This document shows, one piece after another, positions 37,201-47,957 of a stretch of 64,000 bases of DNA. Origin of the DNA: Cochliopodium minus (taxonomy: Eukaryota > Discosea > Himatismenida > Cochliopodiidae); the NCBI GenBank assembly GCA_024220525.1, contig JAMYWO010000159.1, positions 23,084 through 87,083 on the forward strand, read 5' to 3'. The notes beneath the pieces are model-generated. The model made no database searches. It worked only from the letters and a program-made list of their open reading frames with translations, and was not told where the DNA came from. Position 1 is the first letter of the stretch. Each line of letters starts with the position of its first letter. The position numbers and the translations under genes were made by a program.

Positions 37201-38722
37201 CGAGGGAAAAGTAATGCTCAAGACCCTTCATCTCAGGTGCATGTATCATGTGCCTGAGAAATTCCTTTGGATTATCGAATGATTCGATTTGATCTCTGAC
37301 GAATCTCTGGAATTCATAATATTGGGGATCTCCATAGACTGGCAACTCCTCTTCGATATCCCAATTGGCCACTTTGATATCTCTAAAGTAATAAGCATTA
37401 GATGGATTCTCATTGATGAATTCCTCAACATCCTCCCTGTTGACCCCAAGCTCAGAGAGTTCAGTGATGGAGATGGAGTTCTCCAACAACATATGTTGAT
37501 GCTTTTTCTTTAATTTGGTATCCTTATCATCGTTTTCATTTATTTCTACTTTTAATCTGTTAAGATATTTTTGAATTCTGGCTTTTCTTTCTCCCTTTGC
37601 TTGTTGAAATCTCTTTTCATACAATCTTTCGAATTCTTTGTTGATCTTTTTATCTTCCTCATTCAAATAGTTTTCATCTACTCCCATTTCTGTAGCTTGT
37701 TGCATATGGATTCTCCATTCTATCAAATTATATTCTTCCTATAATAGACAATTAATATATTGTTATAATAATGATTATGAAAAATAGATTATATAAATGA
37801 GAATTTGAAGATAATGAATAATTCAATGGAAAAATTATATAATTTTTGATCATCAAATATATTTTTCGAATGTGATTCAAGATTGTTTTAAAATAATACC
37901 TTTTTTTTGTAATCTTGTTCTACAAGATAAAATGCTTTTTCTTCAGAATATCCTTTTTTCATATATTCTATTTGTTTTTCAAGGAAGATGGTAGATGGAT
38001 GAACATAGTTAGTAGGAACTGCATATGAATCAACCAAATGAACTACAGTGTTCTCCCAAAATTCTGGATGTGTATCCCTTATTTTATACAGTAATTTATC
38101 TTCTGGGAAAACAATTTTTTTCTGGGTGAATAAAAAATGAGAATAATGTCAAAAAAATGATTAAGAACTTTTAATTACATTTGGTTCTCCAGGCAAAGGT
38201 CCTCCCACAGGCCTACAAAAAAAAATTTAGAAAGATGTTGATATTTGGAAGTTTATTTTAAAAAATATCATACGGCATATCTATTGCAGCTTGTAACCAT
38301 ATTGGTGTATAAATATACCCAGTTTTGTATGCATTTTTCATCTTAAAGTTAAAAAAAATTTTATAATGGCACTGATCCTGTTAAAATAAATATATCCTTA
38401 CATTCTCCAACCAGTTATATGACCATTTGAGTCTAAAAATAAAAAATATTAGATCTTTTGAGACATTATAATATATATTTCAGATTTGAATTTATAAATT
38501 GATTCTTTTGAAGATATTTACTTTGATTGCAAGCTCATCTCTTATTTTTTTTTGAAAACAAATTTTTTTTTTTATTTTTGTGAGGCTTATATTTAATTTC
38601 TTCAACAAGGATTGCAGATCATAAACTTTATTTACATAACAATTTTTATAATTAGCTTGTAATTCTAAAATTAAAAAAAAAATGAAGGTGTTGTATTCCA
38701 AACATCCAAAAAATATCTTCAA
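34211..38722 (-). CDS. long protein with N-terminal mS23-like (mitoribosomal) region
   Basis: One large exon (34211-37738, 1,175 codons) is preceded by small exons at about 37901-38121, 38176-38213, 38277-38345, 38402-38434 and 38522-38664. Joined, the N-terminus reads NAYKTGYIYTPIWLQAAIDM, then GPLPGEPN, then IVFPEDKLLYKIRDTHPEFW. This is the pattern of mitochondrial small-subunit protein mS23/Rsm25 (P-x-WYD, FPED, HPxE). The remaining 1,100 or so residues are acidic and helical with a Ser/Asp/Lys-rich patch (SDVSDSESAPKSKKFKKNKG) and no domain I recognise. A basic helical 5' exon (LQSLLKKLNISLTKIKKKIC) has no certain start, so the 5' boundary is approximate. If correct, it is an extreme lineage-specific extension of a mitoribosomal protein; a different scaffold protein is possible. 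Confidence 0.6.
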
Positions 38723-38895
38723 TCTGAATATACAAAAAAAGAATCATGCATCATTTGGATTTAATTCCCTCAAAACATTTGGTAAAAAAAGCATAAAATA
38801 AAGAAAGCGGTGGAAATTTAATTACATTTTTTTCACATCAAAAAACCATATCATATCATTTGTAAGTACAATATAATAAACCAAATTATAACTCA
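38723..38895. promoter_or_regulatory. divergent intergenic promoter region
   Basis: About 170 bp between the approximate start of the mS23-like gene (minus) and MRS2 (plus). A/T-rich, no identifiable site. Confidence 0.4.
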
Positions 38896-40278
38896 ATGAT
38901 GAATGGCAACAATCATATAAACAATTGGAATAAGAAAAACTATATTACCAATATAAAGAAAGATAAGAAGGAAATAATGAAAGAGAAAGAACTGATCAAT
39001 TCGCAAATATCAGAATATTATCAACTGAAAAAGAAAAAGCAGCCAAATTACACGAATCCATTGCTATGTTTGGAAGTGAGAAGTGGTATCAACAAGCAAA
39101 TAATGCCCGTGCAAACAAATAGAATTGTATTGTCACAGGAATTGAATGTAGCGATGAGAGATCTCAGAGCATTGAAGCAAAGAGAATTATCTTCTTTTGT
39201 GGTCACAGCAAATACGATAATCCTGAATATCATGGATAAGAGAGCTATCATCAGGCATGATAGAGTTCAATTGTTTCTCGATGCTGTAGGAGAGGAACAT
39301 AGGATGGAAAACATAAGAATGTTACAAGATGAATTGCATGAAAGAATCAGTAAACTTTTTTTTTTACTGATGAATTCAATCTTGTTTTGAAAATAATTCC
39401 CAAAATGATAAGAATATAATTATTAATATTAATTAATAGAAATTGTTTAATACTTTTTTGAGTTTAAATAGAATAAAATATCTTTTATGTTTTTAAAGTT
39501 TCATTTTGAAAGTTTATTAAAATAATAATGATAAATAAAAATTCAATATCATCACCTTCTTGGAAAAATAATTCGATAAATTTATTTTTTTCATTTTCCA
39601 GATATAAAGCCCAATCTCAATCTTTTCCCGAGCAACAATGAGTTTGAATTTCTTGCACTTGAGGGAATCTTGAACTTCGTGCACACTGAGCTCGAAAACA
39701 AGTTGGACGAGCTGAAGCCTCAAGTGAAGGACACCATGCAGGGTCTCGTCGAGGAGCAGACCGAGCAGAACCTCAACAAACTTCTAGACATGAACAGACA
39801 AGTAGATAACGTAAACACCGATATCTTGGAAGTTGTCAAGCTCCTCAAACAAATTCTCGAAGACGATGATGATCTCGCTTCTTTGTACCTCACTCATACT
39901 TTTCAAACTGGTAAGATTAGACCTCAACAGCAGCATGAAGAAATCGAGATTCTCTTGGAAAATTATCTTCAAAGGTTTGAGGAGTTAGGAAAGGAGACTA
40001 AGGAGCTTGAGACTCTTATCAATAGTACTGAAGATTGGATCAAGATACGTTTTGATAGTCGTCGTAATAGATTGATCCATATCAATCTTTTGTTTACCAT
40101 GGGTACCTTTTCTGTTGGTTTTGCTACCTTGATTTCTTCTGCTTTTGGAATGAATCTCATTTCTGGTTTTGAGTCTCATCCATCCTTGTTTTATCTTGCT
40201 TGCTCTGCCATGGGTTTTTCTTCTGTCACTGTTTTCTTCGCTTTTTACCTCTTTATGAAAAGAAGAAATATATTATAA
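38896..40278 (+). CDS. MRS2/CorA-type magnesium transporter
   Basis: Two exons (38896-39349 and 39602-40278) sum to 1,131 nt, 376 residues. The cytosolic or matrix part has the MRS2 layout: NRIVLSQELNVAMRDLRALK, AIIRHDRVQLFL, LPFE-type segment EFEFLALEGIL, HTELENKLDELKPQVKDTM, LTHTFQTGKI and EEIEILLENYL. Two membrane helices close the protein, with the invariant selectivity motif GMN in SSAFGMNLISGF between them and a basic end KRRNIL. It conducts Mg2+ as a pentamer, in the mitochondrial inner membrane or a vacuolar membrane; no clear mitochondrial presequence is seen. The second half of exon 2 has a higher G+C content than its surroundings. The start could be either of two adjacent Met codons. 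Confidence 0.94.
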
Positions 40279-40606
40279 ATAAAAATTTTGTCAATTAAAA
40301 TGTTAAATTAAAGCCTTCACAAAACATCTCCAAATTGTGTAAAAAGTTGTTCCGTTTTGAATAAATAATGTAAACATTTCTTATTTTAACATCTCAAATC
40401 ATTAATACTCTCAAAAGTTCAATTGATAGAGTAAATCGAGAAATAATTAGGTCAATGGGAAGATATTTATGAAATTGATTTGATTGTTTTGAGAAAATGT
40501 TCTCACAAAAGATAAATTTTCCCAAAGGTACTGAAATTCCATTCTAAGTAAACTGATTAATGTATCTTTTTATCAAGTTTTTCATTGATCAATAAAAAAA
40601 ATTGGG
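40279..40606. other. intergenic stretch, no gene seen
   Basis: About 330 bp of A/T-rich sequence between MRS2 and the first Sel1-repeat gene, both plus strand. No ORF, RNA or repeat structure recognised. Confidence 0.6.
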
Positions 40607-43540
40607 ATGGGAAATTCAAAGATAAAGAAAAGCAAATCCAAATCCAATCTGAAAGAAAATTTATCTGATGATAAAGTATTGGAAGTAAAGGAATTAGATA
40701 CCCACATTCATGTTGAAATTCCCATTGAAGAGAATAGAGAAGAGGAAAGTAATAAACATTTGAAAACAAATAATTATAAAAAAATTTAATTCTGTACACT
40801 ATTATCAGATGAAAAGGAAATTTCTATGAAGATAAAAAATGACATAGAAGATAATAATGAATCAGATAAAGAGAAATCAGATAAAGAGAAATCAGATACA
40901 GAGAAATCAGATAAAGAGAAATCAGATACAGAGAAATCAGATATTGAGGAGATAAAATATCCCAAAGAAAATGAGATTGAGAAGCTCTTTGATTTATATA
41001 ATGGAACAGGGATAAAGATGGATAGAAAAGAAGCAAAGAGATTATGTTTGAAATTGGTTGAGGAGGGAAGTGAAATAGCTAAAGCATTTCAATTGATTCA
41101 AGGATGGAATTGCCAGAAAGATTTGGAAAAAAGCTTTGAGATCTTTAATGCTTATTATAATAAAAACAAAGATAAACCTGAGAAACAAGATATCAATTTT
41201 GCAATTTGCATGTATTTCGTAGCATATCATTACGAAGTAAAAAAAAAAAAAGAATTTAATTAATTTTGAAAAAAAAAAAAAGAATTTTTTATTAATTAAT
41301 ATTCATAAATTAAAAAATAAATTTCAATTTTTTATTGAATGAGAAATTTCTTCAAATTTTTTTTAAAAATTTTCATTTTCTTTAAATTTTTTAAAAATTT
41401 ATTATGAAATATTAGAGAGGGACTTTTGTTGAAAGAAACATTAGCAAAGCAATTGATCTTTACGAAAAATCAGCTGTTTTGGGTTATAGCGATTCCTATT
41501 CGGATTTGGGACTGATTTACTTTTTGGGGTTGCAAAAAAACACTGAAAAAGCAATTCAATATTTTGAAAAAGCGGTGGATCTTAATAACAGCAGTTCCAT
41601 GGTAAATTTGTCTGTAGTTTATGGTGAATTGGGTACAAAAAAATATTTAGATTTTAGGTTTTTTTCATCAAGTCAATATTTTATTCAATATTTTAATATC
41701 AATTTTTGTTAATAGAAAATGATTTATTTTTTATTTTTATTTTATTTTTATTTTTTATTTTTATTTTTATTTTATTTTTTATTTTTTATGATTAATGTAT
41801 GATTAGTTGACATCTTTTTTATTGAAAAATTATCATCAATTAAATTTAATAAAATTAATTTTGTTATTTAGATCATTCATTTTTCAATTTAAAAATTTAT
41901 TAGGAATGAATGAAAAAGCAAAAACTCTCCTCGAAAGAGCAGTTGAGTTTGATAACACTTTGTCGATGAGAAATTTATCAGTTCATTATCTTGACGGAGG
42001 TGTTGGGTTTGAGAGAGATGTCAACAAAGCGAAAGCAATTTTAGAAAGAGCAATAAAGTTGGACGATTGTGAAGCCATGTTAATATTGGGTAATTTATAT
42101 GAGCTTGGGGAAATAGGATTTAATGTTGAATATGATAAAGGTAATATTTATTTTTCTTGGTTTATTCTTGAAAAAAAAAAAAAAAGTTTATTTTTTTTGG
42201 TTCTAAAATTTTTATACATGTTTACACATTAAATATATTAAAAAATAAAATAAAATAAATTAAATTATTTCGTATGTTTCAAAAATGTTACGAATTCTTA
42301 CATTTGTTAGTAAAAATAATGGACATCATCCATTATTATTGAGAAATGGTGATACATTGGCTCGGATGATTTTTATTAAATTCATTTTATTATTGCTAAA
42401 TCGCATTTTTTATTGTGTTAAGAATATGTCTGGATATTATTAAAAACAAAAAAATTATTTCTCCTTGAGTATAATCATTTTTTTTTTTGGTTTTTTTTTT
42501 TTTTTTATATTAAAAATTAAAAATTAAATTGTATCAATTTTCAAAAGCATTTGAACTTTATGAAAGAGCTTCCAATAAAAACTATGCAAATGCGTTTACA
42601 AGAATGGCATTTCTTTATGAAGAGGGAAAAGGCGTTGAAAGAAATATTCAAAAAGCCATTGAATTATATGAAAAGGCAATCCAATCAAACGACCAAGAAG
42701 CTTATATGTGCCTTGCATATATTTATCAACATGGAAAAGAAGGTAATATAAAACTAAAAAGATTATTTTTAGGTTTTCAACTATTTTTATTTTTTATTTT
42801 TTATTTTTTGTTTTTTGTTTTTATTTTTTATTTTTTATTTTTTATTTTTTATTTTTTATTTTTTATTTTTTATCTTTTATTTTTTATTTTTTATTTTTTA
42901 TTTTTTATTTTTTATTTTTTATTTTTTATTTTAAATATTAAATTGAAAAGGTGTAGGAAAAAATATTGAAAAAGCAATTGAGCTATATTTAAAAGTTTCA
43001 GATGATTTGTACTCTATATCAGCTTTGGCAAACATTTACAAAGAAGAATTTAACAACATCGAAAAATATCTGTTTTATCTTGACAAAGCCACTGATTTAG
43101 GAGACACTCAATCCATCAACATCATATCTAATATTTACGAAAAGGGAGATTTCGGAGTTAAAGAAGATCTTGAAAAGTCCATTTTTTATTTAGAGAAAGG
43201 CATTAATAACGGATGTATTCTTTGTTTAGAGAAACTCGTTCGAATTTACCAACATCAAAAAATTGATGTTGAAAAAAGTTTTTTTTGTTTGTTAAAACTT
43301 TACTCTTTGGATCCATCTCCAACTTACTTTGGAGAAATCGTCAAATTAATATCCCAAAGGCAAACTGTATGGCAAATTGAACACCACAAGTTTTGGGACT
43401 CGAAAATAGATGATTTGGTGATCACTCTTTTGTTGATTTCTAAGCACAGAAGTCTTTCTTCAAAGGTTGAAGCTAAATCTCTGATAAAAGGAATCACTAT
43501 GATTATCATAAAGCATCTTTATCATTTTTCTCAAATTTAA
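40607..43540 (+). CDS. Sel1-repeat protein 1 (myristoylation-type N-terminus)
   Basis: Six exons (40607-40748, 40809-41236, 41416-41632, 41904-42140, 42548-42742, 42951-43540) sum to 1,809 nt, 602 residues. The start MGNSKIKKSKSK fits N-myristoylation plus a basic membrane patch. An imperfect (E/T)KSDKEKSD tract comes next, then a conserved leader GTGIKMDRKEAKRLC. About ten Sel1-like repeats follow, with signatures such as KAIDLYEKSAVLGYSDSYSD, KAIQYFEKAVDLNNSSSMVN, KAIELYEKAIQSNDQEAYMC and KSIFYLEKGINNGCILCLEK. A conserved C-terminal cap ends SLIKGITMIIIKHLYHFSQI. Sel1 proteins are solenoid scaffolds for signalling or ER-associated complexes. Most introns fall between repeats in phase 1. Introns carry long (TTTTTA)n arrays. 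Confidence 0.88.
42781..42932 (+). repeat. intronic (TTTTTA)n microsatellite
   Basis: About 150 bp of TATTTTT units within the last intron of the first Sel1-repeat gene. T-rich on the transcribed gene's sense strand, like the other introns here. Confidence 0.9.
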
Positions 43541-43653
43541 ATGAAAATGAAAATTTTAAAAGGACAAAAGATTTTAGGCAACTTTTCATAGATATTGACA
43601 TTAAATTAAATTCAATATTATAAATATAATAAAAAATTATTTAAAAAAAAAAA

Positions 43654-46483
43654 ATGGATAAACTAAAAGGTAAAAGAATATTGATTCATATCTTTTTTGA
43701 TTCTTGATATGATGAATGAATCAATGAAATTTTTACAATTTTTTTTTGTTATCAGACCCTTTATTAATTAACCTTATGATAGATGAAAAGAAAAGGAAGA
43801 TAGAAAATGATAAGGAAGAAAAAGATTCAAGGAAATTGAAATTAGAATCAGATATTAAAACAATAATTAATTCAAAAGAAAATGAACTTGAAAGGATGCT
43901 CAATTTATACTGTGGGATAGGGATAAAGATGGATAAAAAAGAAGCGAAGACATTATGTATGAAATTGGTCGAGAAGGGAAGTGAAATAGCAAAAGCAATC
44001 GGCCTCTCAAAAGGTTGGGGTTGTGAGAAAGATAAAGAAAAGAGTTACCAAATATTTGAATTGTACTTTCAAAACAACAAAGATAACCCCGAGAAACAAG
44101 ATATCGAACTTGGTATTTGTATTTATTTCCTTGGCGGATTTTATAAGGTATATAAAAAAAATAAAAAATTCAACATAGATGGAATTACATTTTGAAGAAG
44201 ATCTTATATCATATATATGATTTGTGAAAAGATTTTTTTTGAAATAATATCAAATATTATTTATAATTTTAATTTAAAATTTAAATTTTTATTAAATGAA
44301 AATAAAATAAAATAAAAATAAAGAAAGGAAAAACAGTCCAAAAAAACCTCAAAAAGGCAACATATCTTTACGAAAGGTCAGCAGAGTTGGGATTTAGTGA
44401 ATCTTACTCTGACTTAGGTGATATTCTTTACGCTCATGCCCTCCAAAGTACTATTGATAACACTGAAAAAATTCAAAAAGCAAAGCGATGTTATAAGAAA
44501 GGAGTGGAACTGAAAAACAGCAAATCTATGATAGGTTTATCTTTTCTTTGCATTGAATTAGGTATTTTAATTTTTTTTTAACAAATTTTTTATCGAATTT
44601 TCTAAAAAATATCATTTGTACAAAAAAAAAATTTTTATTTTATATTTTTTATTATTTATTTTTTATTTTTTATTTTATTATTATCATTTTCTAATTTCAG
44701 ATTCGTTTTCGTTTTAGTTTTTATTTTTTATTTTTTATTTTTTATTTTTATTTTTGATTTTGATTTTGATTTTGATTTTGATTTTGATTTTATTTTTTAT
44801 TTTTTATTTTTTATTTTTTATTTTTTATTTTTTATTTTTTATTTTTTATTTTTTATTTTTTATTTTATTTTTATTTATATTTTTTAATATGTATTTTTAT
44901 TTTTATTTTTTATTTTGATTTTGATTTTATTTTGATTTATTATTTTTTAATTTTATTTCGATTTTTTATAAAGTTTTATTTTTTATTTTATGTTTCATTA
45001 TTTTTGTTTTTAATTTAAAAATAACTAGGAAAGGTAGACAAAGCCAAAGTGCTTTTAGAAAACTCAACTGAACTGAATAATAGTTGGGCAATGAGAAGTT
45101 TGGCCACTCTTTATTTTAAAGGGAAAGATCAGAAAAAAAAAAATAGGAAAGTAATGCAACTTTTACAAAGAGCTGCTGAGTTAGATGATTGTAAAGCTAT
45201 GATGATTTTGGGTTCCAGTTTCGAAGATGGAGAATTGGGTGAGAAAATAAATTATAAAAAAGGTGAATTTTTTTTTAAAAAATTATTTAAATATTTGAGT
45301 ATTTTTTTTTAAAAAATATTTTTTTGTTGTATTCAAAATTTTTTTTTTTATTGTAACATTTTTATTTAGATTTTATTTATTTTATTTTATTTTATTTTAT
45401 TTTATTTTATTTTATTTTATTTTATTTAAAATTTCATTTTATTTAATTTTTTTTTTATCAAAACATTTTTTTTTCAAATAAAAAAGCTTTTGGATTGTTT
45501 GAAAGAGCAGCAAAACTCAATTATGGACCCGCTTTTACTAGGATTGCGAAGTTATATGAAAAGGGAAATGGTGTTGTAAAAAATATTCAAAAAGCAATTG
45601 AATTTTACGAAAAAGCAGTTAAACTCAATGATTTGAGAGCACACATCCACCTAGCAAATATTTATTATGGTGATTATTTTCCATTTTTTTTTTCATTATT
45701 TTTTTTATTTTTATTTATTTTATTTATCAAATTTATTTTATTTATCAAATTTATTTTATTTCATTTAATTTATTTTATTTATCAAATTTATTTTATTTCA
45801 TTTAATTTATTTTATTAATCAAATTTATTTTATTTTATTTAATTTCGTTGATTTTTTATTTTTTTAATTTTCATTACATTTTTTTATTTATAAAAGATTC
45901 AAAAAATTTTGATAAGGCCATTGAACATTTCATTAATGCATCCGAATTAGAAAATGTAGATGCAATATACAACTTGGCGAACATTTACAAAAACGAAAAG
46001 AAAGATTTCGAAAAATACTTGTTTTATCTCGAAAAAGCTGCTCTGTTGGGAGACACTGAATCCAGCAACCAAATTGCTCATATATATGAGAAGGGAGAGT
46101 ATGGGGTCAAAAGAGACGTTGAAAAATTCATTTTTTATTTGGAAAAAGGAGCTTTGAGAGGTGATGTAGATGCTTTGGAGGCTCTATATCAATATTTTCG
46201 ATTCAAAATCGTTGATCATGAAAAAAGTTTGTTGTACTTGTTAAAACTTTACAATTTGGATCCCTCTTATATTTTGGAAATGGTCGATTTGGTTGCTCAA
46301 AAGAAAATCGTCTGGAGGAAAGAGCAGCATACTTTGTGGAGATCGAGAATAGATGATAAGGTGATTACCCTTTTGTTGATTTCTAAACACAGATCTTTTT
46401 CCCTAAAGCTTGAAGCAAAATCTCTTATCAAGGGAATTGTTTTTATCATCATAAAGCATCTTTATCATTTTTCTCAAATTTAA
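43654..46483 (+). CDS. Sel1-repeat protein 2 (tandem paralogue)
   Basis: Six exons (43654-43669, 43756-44147, 44324-44561, 45029-45262, 45487-45669, 45897-46483) sum to 1,650 nt, 549 residues. It matches the upstream gene in exon order, intron phase and sequence: leader CGIGIKMDKKEAKTLC, repeats KATYLYERSAELGFSESYSD, KAIEFYEKAVKLNDLRAHIH and KFIFYLEKGALRGDVDALEA, and the cap SLIKGIVFIIIKHLYHFSQI. The difference is the N-terminus: a 16-nt first exon encodes MDKLK and no Gly2 myristoylation signal, so the two may differ in membrane association. The third intron is dominated by TTTTTA and GATTTT microsatellites. It lies 113 bp after its sister, consistent with a tandem duplication. Confidence 0.87.
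44640..44985 (+). repeat. intronic (TTTTTA)n and (GATTTT)n microsatellites
   Basis: About 340 bp of TATTTTT and TGATTTT units within intron 3 of the second Sel1-repeat gene. Confidence 0.9.
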
Positions 46484-46578
46484 ATAAAAATGAAAAGATA
46501 AATCAAAAATACTCTTTATTGTTTTTTTTTAAATATGACTCTTGAAAAGGACAAATTTTAAAAAAGGAAAAAAAAAAA

Positions 46579-47757
46579 ATGCATAAAAATGAGAATTACT
46601 TTATCTTCCCAAAAATGTTTGAATTCTTCAAATTCTTTTCCTATATGATGAAAAATGATGTTGAAAAAACAGCAATAAGGGATTGCCAAAAAAAAATACT
46701 TCCAAATAAAGGTGTTATCTTCGATATGGAAGTTTCCAGAAATTATGTTTGCTACAGTGTAAAGTGTATTGTGGTTGATGACAGTGATATAAACTTTTAC
46801 TCAATCTTCAATGAATTCATTTCAAAAAAAAACAATTGCAACTTTTACTTAATTGGTTCTTGTGGTTCAGATGATGAAGAAGATCTGGGCAAATGCTTTA
46901 GAATCAAAGAATCTATAAAAGGAGACAGAGGAAACTTGAACGATAATAATGTGTTCATTTTCGACTCTAACAAAATGCTTTCCAGGAAAGAAAATGCCAA
47001 TCCACATCTTCTACCCAATATGCCCTCCAGAAAGATATCTTCCTCTAATTTCCTTAACGAGAAAAATTATCTTCCAGAAAGCATGATTAATGATAAATTC
47101 CTATTTGACATGGAAACATATGACTTTTATGATTTGTGCACATCTAACAAAATAGAATCCTTCACTTGCATTAGATTTGTCACTGACATTTGCAAATCAA
47201 TTACATACGAAGAGATCACTAGTCAAAGTACATGTAATAAACTCAAAATCAAATACTCAGAAAAATTTTCAACCTTCGAACCTGTATCCATCAAAGATAC
47301 AAAGAAACTCATGAGGCTTCTATCTCATTTCGATTTTAGTTTCATATTCAACATGGAACTAGAGATTTGCAATCATGAAACAAAACCAAATAACCAAGTG
47401 AGAATTATTGAAAGCCTCAATTTCTTGACTTCAATTTACAACAACAAGATAGAAGATGCTTTGAACAAATTAAAATTGGATCCTTCACAATTCAGTCAAA
47501 CGAATCAACAAACCAACAATACATATATTTCTAAAAGAAATCAGAATGTTGGTGAAGATCAGAAAACAAATAAAGAATTTTCAAAATTTTTTCCTTTAGA
47601 AAATTCAAAATACAATCAAAGTCCATACATTAGTCGTAACAAAGGAATAGAAGATTTTAATGCAAATTTCAATTCTTTGATAGAGATGGAACAAATTGAT
47701 ATCTCTCCAATTAATTCAAATAATGATTCTTCAACTAATTCTTCAGGAGATAAATAA
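46579..47757 (+). CDS. unrecognised intronless protein, 392 residues
   Basis: A single open exon from ATG at 46579 to TAA at 47757. I do not recognise the family. The first half appears globular (GVIFDMEVSRNYVCYSVKC, then DDSDINFYSIFNEFI and NFYLIGSCGSDDEEDLGKCF); the C-terminal third is Asn/Ser/Gln-rich and probably disordered (SQTNQQTNNTYISKRNQ, SPINSNNDSSTNSSGDK). No signal peptide; the Phe-rich start is short and interrupted by charges. A downstream Met at 46618 is an alternative start. Codon use and length make it a likely real gene. It follows the Sel1 pair on the same strand and precedes the GLUG-like gene. Confidence 0.7.
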   Translation: MHKNENYFIFPKMFEFFKFFSYMMKNDVEKTAIRDCQKKILPNKGVIFDMEVSRNYVCYSVKCIVVDDSDINFYSIFNEFISKKNNCNFYLIGSCGSDDEEDLGKCFRIKESIKGDRGNLNDNNVFIFDSNKMLSRKENANPHLLPNMPSRKISSSNFLNEKNYLPESMINDKFLFDMETYDFYDLCTSNKIESFTCIRFVTDICKSITYEEITSQSTCNKLKIKYSEKFSTFEPVSIKDTKKLMRLLSHFDFSFIFNMELEICNHETKPNNQVRIIESLNFLTSIYNNKIEDALNKLKLDPSQFSQTNQQTNNTYISKRNQNVGEDQKTNKEFSKFFPLENSKYNQSPYISRNKGIEDFNANFNSLIEMEQIDISPINSNNDSSTNSSGDK

Positions 47758-47879
47758 AACTTTAATTATTTTCAATTATTCTTTTGTTTGATTTTTTTTT
47801 GGCATTGATTATAAAATTGTTTATTAGTGCCTTTAAAAAATTTTTTATTTATCTTTTTTTAGAAAACAAAAAGCAAAAA

Positions 47880-47957
47880 AAAAAAAAAAGGGAAGAGAAT
47901 TTGCCAATTCTTTTTTAGTTTTTTATAAACTCCCTTTTTTTGATATTATTTGCAGAN
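47880..47957. repeat. 80-bp dispersed repeat, copy 2, ending at a single-N gap
   Basis: Second copy of the repeat at 12499-12578, ending TTATTTGCAGA directly before the ambiguous base at 47957. The CAG looks like the acceptor for the first visible exon of the GLUG-like gene. Confidence 0.8.
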
